Shown here: piece by piece, positions 34,794 to 44,767 of the stretch | How the letters are laid out: each line of letters begins with the position of its first letter | How positions within the stretch are numbered: the first letter of the stretch is position 1 | Notes under the pieces: generated by a model | The model's database searches: none | What the model saw: the letters and a program-made list of their open reading frames with translations, nothing else | What the model was told of the DNA's origin: nothing | Translations under genes and position numbers: made by a program | Source of the DNA: Plenodomus lindquistii | Lineage: Eukaryota > Ascomycota > Dothideomycetes > Pleosporales > Leptosphaeriaceae | Length of the DNA stretch: 64,000 bases | Direction of reading: 5' to 3' | Assembly (NCBI GenBank): GCA_025504975.1 | Contig: JANUWI010000011.1 | Coordinates: forward strand, 372,001-436,000

Positions 34794-36506
34794 GATGAAG
34801 ACTCGATGATGATGAACGAATGTGCTCAGGATATGGTTGGAGATACTCTCGCAATGTACTCAGGACCTTTATATACTTCAAGGTGTAATTTCGCCTCGCC
34901 TCAGACTAGACGATGGTTGCACGAAATCATGTGTATGGACTGTGCCGTTCAGATGCTTAGTGTACTGTGCGCCAACTGCAGTTCCAACGAGTAATTCCAG
35001 GGTGATCATACATACATAGTACGGTACCGTCGGGCCGTTTCGTGCAAGGGCTCATGATCCAATGATAAATGCTCCAAGAGCTTGAAAATTCTACTTTCTG
35101 CTTGTCGGCGTATACTTCCGGCTTCCAAGTGCTTGGGGCAAAGAGCATTGACGCCTCGCTTGCATTCAGATGCCGTTGCGGCGTTCTCCAGACCCTTCAT
35201 TCATCTTCGAGCCGTGCATGCTGTACCTTGCATTTTTCGGACGGACCGGACGTCGACCTGGAGTAGCAGATCCCTTGTCGAGTGTATATTAGCCAAGACC
35301 ATGCGTGCCGGGTAAGTCTGCCCGATCATAAGCTAGCCATGCACTTTATCCGGATCCTTACCCCAGTTTCCCATGTTGCATGAAACATTGATCCCACACC
35401 CAGGAACCTTAGACATTAACTATGGAGCCCGTGCGTTCAGTGGTTGAAACCACTACGCTAGTGCTTAGTAGAGTATTCGTGACAGGCTTGATAGACTCGT
35501 TCAATCTCGACGTGCGCGCTTCCATTTGTGAGCACTGTATAGAATATTCGGTGGCCATTCTAGCGTGATCCTGACAGGGCAGATCTACCCTAAGTCTGGG
35601 CCTGAATGCAGCTCAAGGTAAGGGGTGAAACTGGACATGCATTTTCGATACTTGCTCTGAACGGATCACGCAGTTGCATCGCCGAGGCTTTCGTCTGCTT
35701 TTTACATGCATGCGCAAGACAACCTTGAAGTGGCTTGCGTGTGGAAGGGATCGTCGCTCGTGTGTCGTTCGGTGTGGGATGTACCTAGGGCCATAACGAC
35801 TGCCGATGTTCGCTATCGCATGCTACGAAGGAGCTCATGTTTGTTGAGTCCTGGACTCTGGGAACTCAGTGTAGATGAGCCTTCGAAAAATCTGAAGACC
35901 ACAGTAGGACTGTATATGACGGATTGCGTCTTGAACTGGGACAAGAAGCTGAGGGCTACTGGATGGTGCGACTTGGGTCGTAGTTGGGTGATGAAGTTGG
36001 TCTACGGCGATGTCCAGCTATGGCGCTTGGCTGCTGCTGGGTACAGAGTCGGCTTGGTCTGCTGGGTATTTTACGTGAATAGACCTTCCAGGAGTATTAC
36101 GCATTCAGGGTACATTCCAAATTTCAACTGGCACATCATCGTCGTCAATTGCCATAGGTATAACAAGTCCCGTAGAACATTATCCCACGAGAAAAAAAAT
36201 TTGCATTATGTTTGGCAGTGCGTAGCTAGTCAATCTCTTCCAGTCGTTCTGGTGTGTTATGCGGTTTGATCAGTTAGAACGAACAAATGACGGAGATCCG
36301 TCAGAAGCTTGGTTCATCGGAAGGGTCCATGCGCACCCCCCACACGACTACTTCGTAAGCTACCGGTACTTGGCAACCAGCCGCGAACTGTTCTCGCTTC
36401 CTTCTTTGCACCAACTTGCGTCAATCCTGCTGTTCGTCCGCTGTCAACAAGTGCGTCAGAGCGCACCTTCAGATTCAGCACCGAGTGGTCATGGCGTGGT
36501 TCGATC
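34794..36506. other. Intergenic, divergent promoters of GH6 and a Zn2Cys6 gene
   Basis: This 1.7 kb stretch separates two divergently transcribed genes. A 187-codon frame at 35706-36269 has no recognisable motif or spacing and is not called. A sequence like the left end of the MITE occurs at about 35826 (see findings). Nothing else is seen. Confidence 0.5.
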
Positions 36507-38673
36507 ATGGCACCTCCAAAGCTCAAGGAGCCGCGAGCTCGCCGCACGATCAAGGCGTGCGTCATTTGTCACAAGAAGAAGGTGCGTTGCGACATCGACG
36601 AGATTGAAGGTGAAGTTTGTACGCCATGCCAAAGAGACGGGTATGAGTGTGTGCCGAGGGAACGGAAGCGCAAACGATTCACATTGAGTCCGTCGCCTCC
36701 GAGGCGCGTAATCACACCCAGCATGGACTCGCCAGTCCCGGAACATAGCCGAGCAGCAGACTCAGGAAGCGATCCCAGAGATCTCAGCCGAGATAGAGTC
36801 AACGACACGAGCCTGGCACAAGGCAGCACGCTGAAACCAAATCATCAACAAGTCAGGCCCAAATCTGATTCCAGAAGAGGAAGAATGTCCAGTGTTCCCA
36901 GCGTCCAAGAGGCTTCGCCTCATGTCAAGCAACGCCATCAGCCGGAATGCCCAACGCCTCACCGGAGTACTTCAACGAGCCGCACTGATTCGACACCTGG
37001 ACCTTCGAACCGTGTGAGTTGGCTTGGGAGGCTAGAGTACCTCCAGACCGACGTGCCAGTGGATGACGACACGGTCCTGCCAGGGAAAACACCTCTCCGC
37101 TTATCTGAAAGTGACATAGAGATACTGCGAGTCCAACGCGTATTAGATCTGCCACCAAGAGCCGTACGTGATAGCCTGATGGATGCTTTTTGGACACGTT
37201 GTTACCCATGGTCGCCCGTAGTCGATCGCAGTTGGTTCCAAGATCGAGACTTGAACCAAGTATCGCTTCTCCTTCAACATGCAATGCTCCTTGCAGGTAG
37301 CAGGGTGAGTGCACCCAATGCTAGCTATCCACCGGAGGAATTCTACAAGAAGGCCAGGGTACTCTTCTGGGTGGGCGCTGAAAAGGATCCCATGATCGTC
37401 CTAGCTGCAACCTGTCTTATGCACTGGTGGAACCCGGATGGCCCGGAACACATCAGTCTTGATACGAGTAGCTTCTGGCTTCGAGTCTGCGTTGGCCTGG
37501 CTTATCAGGTCGGACTTCACCGCGAACCGACGGGCAAGGTAGATGCTGCCCTCAGAAGAAGGATATGGTGGACACTGGTAGTAAGAGACTCTTTGATCAA
37601 CGCAGGTCATGGGAGACCTCGCGCGATCGATCTCAAACAAGCCGACGTTTCTCTCACTTCCACTCTGGACTTCGATGGTATACATTCACAGTCAACCTTA
37701 TTCACGGCATATGTGGGCATCTCCTGCATTCTAGGTTAGTACACAGTGCAACGAACCCTTGTTTAGGACTGCTGAGGGGCCGAAATTGACTCAAGTATCA
37801 GGCGACCTCACTCAGAGCTACCTACGAAAGCATGGCCTCCAAGAGCAGAAAGGCTCGCTCGAAGACAGACTTTATCGATGGCTCAAGACGTTACCGGGAT
37901 CGCTACAGCTCTGCAAGTTCTCAGAAGGACGACCGCTTGCCCCGTATAATTTTGAATCTCGACAGATCCATGTTCAGTACTTTACAGTATTGACAATACT
38001 TAACCGGCCAACGGAATCAACGAATACTCTGACAACGGCTTCAGTGCTAGCTTCCTCGTATGTTGCTGGGATCTTCGAAGACTTCCTAGCCCGCGATGAA
38101 ATCCGTTATCTTGGGCCCATCTTCACATTCTATTGCTTAACAGCTGGTCTGGCCTTGTTGTCTGCCTTTCAATATACGGAACTGCAAAGTGTCGTGGACG
38201 ACAATCTGGCTATACTTTTACAGGCGCTTGAAGAGCTGAGCAAGCGATGGCCAAGTGCAGTGGGCAGCCTGAAGCATCTGGAGAATGTTCGCCAAAAGCT
38301 ATCGCAACGGCCCAGGCTTACACAGCTTCCTGGTATTAGTCTCTCGGATTCTACATCCCAATTCTTCTCAGACTTTGGCCCTGATCTATGTCGTTTATGG
38401 CAAGCTATGTACCAGAAGCAGTCCCAAAAATCAGTCGCCGCATCCGGCGAGCTAGAGATGGCAGGCATACTGCAGGGACCGAGAAGACCTATCAATCAAC
38501 ACCTTGATCTTGATGTGGCGACAATCAACGCAGCCGGCCAGGTCATGTCAGATGGCCAGCCCGACATGAGCACATCGCTAGAACCAAGCATGCTACAACC
38601 ACAGGAGTTTCTTGGTCTTTATGGAGGCAGTGCATGGTTGGCAATAGACTGGGACCAGGCCATGGGTTGGTGA
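36507..38673 (+). CDS. Zn2Cys6 transcription factor with fungal-specific regulatory domain
   Basis: Exons 36507-37734 and 37802-38673 are joined by a 67-nt intron (GTTAGT donor, GTATCAG acceptor), giving 699 residues. The binuclear cluster is at residues 18-48 with spacing C-x2-C-x6-C-x9-C-x2-C-x6-C, preceded by a basic RARRTIK arm and followed by KRKRKRF-like basic residues. A long Ser/Pro linker follows. The fungal transcription-factor domain has the family landmarks FWVGAEKDPMIVLAATCLMHWW, WLRVCVGLAYQVGLHREPT and RRRIWWTLVVRD. The style resembles cutinase or fatty-acid regulators of the CTF1 group, an inference only. The enoyl-CoA hydratase gene follows 0.56 kb downstream, which makes a link to lipid use worth testing. 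The open frame extends upstream only from a TTG. Confidence 0.88.
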
Positions 38674-39231
38674 GAGCACCCAAGCAACAATGAAAGATGT
38701 CACCTCTTCGTTTAATATCGATGCACGTCCAATTTTTGCCAAACGTGTTCCATGAGTCAAATCAGATCCCCGGGTCATGGACTGTCAGCAAGGCTGGCTT
38801 TGTTGGTGACGAACTTCCCCGCATCCCCGCTCTCGATGCCGTGAAATACCGGGAGACAACGACGCTGTTGCCTTGCCGTGAAAGTACCATTATTATCCAA
38901 ACGTAACCTGGTACTGGACTTTTTGCAAATTCACGCTATAGGGGTGCCTAGGAGCGTAATTCTGCAAGATCTTCGGAGCCCCAGTATCATGCTGCTGGTT
39001 ATTGCTCGCGGCGCGGTTGGTCTGATTTCCCGCATTTCACCGTACCGAAAGCCCCCGCATACGCGCCGAGGCTCGACCCTTAACTCGGTAGGCCGATCAG
39101 TGTACAGCAACAAGTCTCTGTCGACGTATCGACCAGGCACAAAAGTCTCTTCAAATAAAACAAATATCGGTCCATAACCAAGTCACCTCAGAACCAACGT
39201 CGGGTATTACACTTCATCTGCATCAACAACA
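38674..39231. promoter_or_regulatory. Intergenic, promoter of the enoyl-CoA hydratase gene
   Basis: No gene is seen. This 0.56 kb stretch lies between two same-strand genes. I can point to no certain regulatory site. Confidence 0.4.
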
Positions 39232-40073
39232 ATGGCCTTGGGCGACTATTGGAATCTACGCGTCGATCGCTATGATCGCGTCTTCGTCATCACTATGCAA
39301 AAAGCTCCAGAGAATCGCTTGAACATCAGGTTTGCTCAAGAAATAATACGCGCGTTGCGGGATATAGAGCAAGAATTGGGACCAGACTCCGAAGGTTGTG
39401 TCATTACCAAGGGCAACGATGAGAAGTTCTGGTGTACTGGACTGGAGCTTGATGAAGCAGACACAAACCCGTTCGCTAATAGCGATGGCTTCTTTCCGGT
39501 GCGATGGTTCTCCTAGTTCTAGTCCCTATGTGCCAGCATAACGCGAGAACGTCCTTGGCTCTCTCAGCTGGACACTTGTTCGTGAAGGATTCTGCTAACG
39601 CTGCAAAGCTGTTGGCGACATTGCTCGACTACCCTTTCCCTACCATTGCGCTTATCACAGGGCATACATTTGGCGGCGCTTGCCCCTTCGCCCTTGCACA
39701 CGACTACCGTATCATGAACTCCTCACGTGGTTTCTTCTCAATGCCTCCCGTAGACCTTGGTCTTCACTTCCCAGGGATCGGATTCCTGCCACGGCTCAAG
39801 CTTCGACCACAGATTGCGCGGAAAATGCTACTCGAAGCTCATCGTTGGACAGGCAAAGATGCGTACGAAGACGGAATCGTTGATGATGTCGCAGCCCCGA
39901 AAGACATGTTCGAAGTCGCGCTGAAGAAGGCGCGGGCTGTGCAAGGTAAGGCTAAGATGGGTGTCTACAGTCTGCTGCGGAACGAATTATGGGGCGAAGC
40001 AGCGGAGAAGATAAGAGGCATCTGTTACGTGCATGGGCGTATGGTTACTGCGCCCGCGAAGGCGAAAATTTAA
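39232..40073 (+). CDS. Enoyl-CoA hydratase/isomerase, probably peroxisomal (C-terminal AKI)
   Basis: This crotonase-fold enzyme acts on 2- or 3-enoyl-CoA in beta-oxidation. Exons 39232-39498 and 39609-40073 are joined by a 110-nt intron (GTGCGA donor, TGCTAACG branch site, GCAAAG acceptor), giving 243 residues. The fold's landmarks are CVITKGNDEKFWCTGLELDE and ALITGHTFGGACPFALAHDYRIM (oxyanion-hole region). FFSMPPVDLGLHFPGIGFLPRLK and AYEDGIVDDVAAP follow. The sequence resembles fungal delta3,delta2-enoyl-CoA isomerase-type proteins more than mitochondrial hydratases. The last three residues AKI fit a type 1 peroxisomal targeting signal, a variant known from yeast peroxisomal enzymes. The open stretch 39504-39608 just before exon 2 is intronic. 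Confidence 0.88.
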
Positions 40074-40877
40074 GTTGTGCAATACGATATAATCAAGGAC
40101 ACGTTACTACTGAGCCTTGTCGTGGGAGATCCGCACTTCATAGGCTTCTTGACCACTGCCCGTCCATTGCGAACCTCATTCCAGCCCGAAAATTACGCCT
40201 CATCTACGCGCTTTCGAACAGCGGCTGATGGACCGACAAAGAGTGGCAGAATATGGCTGGCACATTCAACCGTATTCATGAGGCTCCGGTCTGCCAGTCG
40301 CCGTTCATCTATTGTGTGTGGATCGCTCAAGGCTAAATCCATAGCATCGTCTATTCAGCCGCATCGGAGCTTCTGATCACGCCAATTCATCTACAAGACC
40401 ATGAAATACACAAATGGGACCCATTTGCTTCTGCTATCATTGGGTCGCCCAAACGCGTCCCCGATCCTACGTGACAAAAGCGACACGCCGAGGTTGATAG
40501 CCCGCGGCATGTACGGATGAGTAGAGCCTTGATCTCAGGCCTGGCACCATGTAAATGAGGGTTTGTGAGGATCCAAAGCTGAGGCAGCGGGGCCAGAGCC
40601 ATGTTTCTTGTAGAGAAGTCAACGGTCCGTGGCCCTTACTGTAGGATCAAAGACCCCACATTCCACATAGGTATTGTACTACTGGAAGCTCCACGATCGC
40701 GTACCCGCACGGCCGGTTCACCGATATTATGGATCTATTTTTTGAGCGTCATGATCGAATGACAATTCACAACAGCCGTGGGACTAGCTTGTGACTTGAT
40801 AAATACGAGGCACTTCATTCTGCAAAATCCAATGCTCAACAATGCTCAAGCTCAACCCAAAGCATTCACCATACATC
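40074..40877. other. Intergenic, no gene seen
   Basis: This is the 3' flank of the hydratase gene and the promoter of the AA8-AA12 gene. No supported frame is present. Confidence 0.5.
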
Positions 40878-42939
40878 ATGCGATTATCAGACTTATTGGT
40901 CGGAATTCTGGCAGTCGCAGGTACAGGTCCGCAGAACCATAACCTCAGCCAGGGATCGTGCTGATCATCCACTCAAGTATCAGGACAAGCTACGAAGCGG
41001 CAGTGCGACCCTGTCACTCTAATGTGCTATTCGAGCTGGACAGCCACGAACGGAATCACATTTGGCGTCGCACTCCCCGAAACTAACACTGCACCCTTTG
41101 AAACGGTTCTGCGCATAGTATCGCCCATCAAGAATGGCTGGGTTGGCTTTTCCTGGGGAGGAACTATGCCCTATGTTCCCCTGACGGTAGGCTGGATCAA
41201 CAGCGCTGCGAACACCACAATATACTCTTCGAGGATGGCGTTGTGAGTTATAGCACTCAATTAAAGAAGCTGGCCTGACAAACTATAGTGGCCTCAGCCT
41301 GCCACAGGCATACGACGGTGCTGAGTACTCTTACCTGAAGGGTACTGGATACAACGACACACATTGGACTTTAAACGTGCGGTGCAAAGGCTGTTCACAA
41401 TGGCACGACGTAGAAGGAAATCTGAAGTCCATTGATGGTGCAGCGACCGCACAGAAGTTCGCATATGGTCTGGCTACCAAAGCACCTGCTCAACCAGCCA
41501 ACAACAGATCCACTTTTAACGTCCACAACTCTTTTGGGAACTATAGATTCGACCTAACTCAAGGTTGGAATGCCAACTTCCAAGCTCTAGTGGCAGCGAA
41601 CCTTGTCGACGTTGCCCTGCCGTTATCAAGCAGTACATCGATACCCACGCCCACCGTCAGCCCAACATCAACCATTGGAAGTTCAAGTACCGCAGGCGTG
41701 GAACCGATAGGGACTGGTATACCCAATTCGTGCAACGATGTCACAAAGCTTGCATCTTCCATGAGCGTTGCGAAGGGATGGAAAGTAACAAAGGTAGCCG
41801 GCGAACTCACTCAGCCTCGTGGAGTCATCCTTGACGCAGCCGGTAATCTGCTCATGGTTCAAAACGGCCTTGGAATTACCGCACATAAGGTTGGGTCAAA
41901 TGGCTGTCTGACCTCGTCAAAGACCATTATCGCCCAACGAAATCTCAACCATGGCATCGTCTTGAGCAATGATGGAAAAACACTATACGCAAGTTCAGCT
42001 ACGTCTGTCTTCTCCTGGAGCTACGATGCTTCGACAGCAAGTGTTTCAGCGACCTCGAACACGGTCGTGACTGGCATGGATAGTAGTGGACATGTCACAA
42101 GAACACTAGCCATCCCGCCTAAGCATCCTAACCTTCTTGTCGTCTCTCACGGATCAAATGACAATTTCGACTATGGATCCGCAGATATTAGGACGGGACG
42201 TTCGTGCGTCAAAGTCTTCAACACCACATTGATCCCAACAGGAGGCTACAATTACGCTACTGGTGGCTACCAGATGGGATACGGATTGCGTAATGAGGTT
42301 GGTCTAGCTTTTGACGGCAACGGCATGCTCTGGGGCGTCGAGAACTCGTCAGACGAATTACATCGAACCGTTGATGGCGTATCAGTCGATATCCACATGG
42401 ATAATCCAGCGGATGAGCTCAACTACCTAGGCGATCCCTCGAAGAAGAACACAGATTGGTACGGCTATCCGACATGTTATACCTGCAGGGCACCAGACGC
42501 CATCACCGACCGAACATTTGCTGTCGGTGACCAGTTTGTCCTGGAACCTAATGCTACTTTTTCGGACGATACATGCAAAGAGAGAAGTATACCTGCAAGA
42601 CTTGCATTACCCGCGCACTCTGCGCCGTTAGACGCGAAATTCAACATGAATTCTACGAGCATGTACATCACCATCCATGGATCGTGGAATCGCAGTCCTC
42701 CAGCAGGATACAAGCTGATTGAGGTGCCATTCGCGAATGGTTTGAACGGCTTTGAACCGCGAGCGTCACTGAATAGCACGACAGGTTGGAAGGATATCTT
42801 TTGGAGTCCGGATGTCGATCATTGCTCAACGACGCAGTGCTTTAGGCCGGTGTCAATTGCGCAAGACGCATTTGGGAGAATGTATATCACGAGTGATAGT
42901 GGTGCGGAAGGGGAAATGATTATAGTCGGACGAGATTGA
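40878..42939 (+). CDS. Secreted AA8-AA12 hemoprotein: cytochrome b domain fused to PQQ-type sugar dehydrogenase
   Basis: This is an extracellular redox enzyme of the pyranose-dehydrogenase type. The C-terminal beta-propeller oxidises sugars using PQQ, and electrons can pass through the N-terminal heme domain to acceptors such as LPMOs (known for the family). Three exons (40878-40920, 40978-41242, 41289-42939) with introns of 57 and 46 nt give 652 residues. A signal peptide (MRLSDLLVGILAVAV) is followed by a CDH-type cytochrome domain at about 25-200. Likely heme ligands are Met78 in GGTM and His182 in NVHNSFG. A Ser/Thr-rich linker at about 205-235 leads to the propeller (GELTQPRGVILDAAGNLLMVQ...HGSNDNFDYGS...GLRNEVGLAFD...DWYGYPTCYTC...HGSWNRSPPAGYKL). 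There is no CBM1 at the C-terminus. Confidence 0.9.
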
Positions 42940-43155
42940 TTGAGTCAAGGTTGGTATTTGAATAGGGCATGAAGCATAGATTTGGACAGGATGTCTTTTG
43001 GTTTCGCAGTTGAAACTACGAACATCGGGGAGCAATACACTCGCTGTCTTTGTGTAGAAGTTAATCATAAGTTTGACAAACGTACAAGATTTGAAAGCCT
43101 TTGTGCGTGACTCTTGATTCGATTTTGTTTCCACAGTAGTGGTGGTGTCCCTGCG

Positions 43156-43377
43156 AAGGAGCTCGTATTTATTGAGTAAAGTCACAAGCACTGTAGGTAA
43201 CACACTACACTATAAAATTACCAAACTGTACGTTTAATATAGGCGTATTCTCTATAAGTAGTTATAATCTTGTTGCATTAAACATTAGTACAGTTGTTGT
43301 CTCTCTGCTACCATATAGTCTTAAGCGTCACGCTGTTAACGTGGAATAGGGACACAATAAATAGGTACGAGCTCCTT
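43156..43377. mobile_element. MITE copy 2 (TIR AAGGAGCTCGT...)
   Basis: A 222-bp element has the same ends as copy 1: left AAGGAGCTCGTATTT and right ...TACGAGCTCCTT, with 12 exact inverted bases. The right half aligns with copy 1 over ATATAGTCTTAAGCG, CGCTGTTAACGTGG and CACAATAAA. No clear target duplication was found. It starts about 216 bp after the stop of the AA8-AA12 gene. Confidence 0.85.
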
Positions 43378-43910
43378 TGTAGAGCTCGTTTCCTTTGACG
43401 TACCCACTCCACAAACCCTCGATTATAATTGTGCTATATCACAACAGGGAGCTAACAACAGGATACTATCAACTATCAGCATGATTTGAGCACACTGTGG
43501 AGTGTACAGATATATTATAGTACGGCCAAGTGCACGCGTCAAGTACCAAGGAGACCCTCAAACTCTTCTATAGGCAGTGATTCCCGCAACAACGGCCCAA
43601 TTTAATCTCCACAGCACAATCTGTAGTATAAATGCCCACTTTACATTGATCGTGGTAGCAAATATCTTAGTCAAGTCTTATCTCGATGGTGAAATGTTAC
43701 ATGGGGAGGTCTAGCGCACTGCAAATTTTTCATGTCGTACTATTACCAATGGGGTAAATCTCACCGCTCTTGGATCCCAACAGTATTTTCCAAAGCTACC
43801 GAGACTCATAGTCTAGTGTAGCCATGGCACACGAAAGTTGTCATACTGATCTGTCTTCAATTTAGAATATATAATATAATGCTGCAACACTCTCCATCGA
43901 AACAGCATCA

Positions 43911-43982
43911 GGGCTTGTGGTTTAGTGGTATAATACTCCCTTAGCATGGGAGTGGTCCAGGGTTCGGTTCGTACACTCGCCA
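43911..43982 (+). pseudogene. tRNA-Ala(AGC)-like sequence, probably degenerate
   Basis: A good A-box (TGGTTTAGTGG), a perfect five-pair anticodon stem CTCCC/GGGAG at 43936-43952 and a seven-base loop TTAGCAT with anticodon AGC identify a tRNA. The D-arm is plausible. The T-stem, however, pairs at only about two of five positions, the B-box (GGTTCGGTTCG) misses two consensus bases, and the acceptor stem pairs poorly. No T-run follows directly. It is therefore most likely a tRNA pseudogene. Confidence 0.6.
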
Positions 43983-44141
43983 TCTAACATGTCCTCTAAC
44001 ACGTATACTTATTATTCTTCAGATTCCCTGCAAGTCCAGAACTTCCTTTTTTGTATATTTTTGGTGGTATCTAGATCAACATGCGCTCGCAACGTCCACG
44101 GTTTTTTTTTTAAAGGGGAGGGGGGGAAGGGGAAAAGCCGT

Positions 44142-44240
44142 GGACCCTGAAAAAGCGCTGGCAAAGGGTTCTCGCATCGCTCGAACCCTTTGCCAGGTTC
44201 GAGGTCCGGGGTTCAATTCCCCGCGAGTCCATCTATTTTT
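44142..44240 (+). pseudogene. tRNA-like 3' half with Pol III terminator and a 14-bp hairpin in place of the D/anticodon arms
   Basis: The 3' part is perfect tRNA: T-stem CGGGG/CCCCG around loop TTCAATT (44207-44223), consensus B-box GGTTCAATTCC, acceptor strand CGAGTCC, discriminator A, then TTTTT at 44236-44240. The 5' GGACCCT could pair with five of seven acceptor positions. Between them, instead of normal arms, is an exact 14-bp stem (44158-44171 with 44183-44196) and an 11-base loop. No normal anticodon arm can be drawn, so it is called tRNA-derived. Confidence 0.55.
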
Positions 44241-44767
44241 GCATGGGAGTGGTGTATGTGTTGATGGTCAATGGTGGGTTACAGCGTGGAGGGTGAATGG
44301 CCCGTGGGTGAGGGAGCGTTGAGATATTTTTGGGCGAGGAATATTTTTCGCGCCCCAACAGGAACATACAGATTGCACAGATATAAGCGAGAACAGTACC
44401 TCCATCAGACTTGTATGTAGATAGTGAAAATTGAAAGCATGTTTACTCAGATGCGCACAAGGCAAAGGTCGTGAAACAGCACACGACGCGTGAGATCTGC
44501 ATGTAGCAAAATCCGACTTCAAGTATTTTGTTTCAGACCTTTCGTACATTCGAAACTGCAGCTATTGATCGATCGTATACGCTGGAGAGTGCTTTTTACA
44601 ATGTCTGGCAAAGGACGTTTGAGCATGGAAAATCGCGAAGCAGTAGGCAGGCACACTGGCATAATCATCCATTCAGATAAACGACTCTACAGTCTAAAGC
44701 AGACGATTAGGACATTGTATTCGCTATTGCAACAATCACATAGCGCAAGTATTGAATCCCTCGCAGC

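Larger units (their letters stand above)
42940..44767. other. AT-rich intergenic region with MITE and tRNA remnants
   Basis: This 1.8 kb stretch carries MITE copy 2, two tRNA-like sequences, a 10-T run (44102-44111) and a G-rich tract. No protein gene is seen. Confidence 0.7.

Noticed and set aside
35706..36269. 187-codon open frame
   Set aside because: No domain, unusual Cys/Trp-rich composition, and it overlaps the MITE-like end; most likely chance.
36309..36506. Upstream extension of the Zn2Cys6 gene
   Set aside because: The open frame begins with TTG, has no ATG before 36507, and the sequence is not conserved-looking.
39504..39608. Open 5' part of the frame leading into the hydratase second exon
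   Set aside because: The stretch lies inside an intron with a clear TGCTAACG branch site; joining 39498 to 39609 restores the conserved FFPLLATLLDYPFP-like reading.
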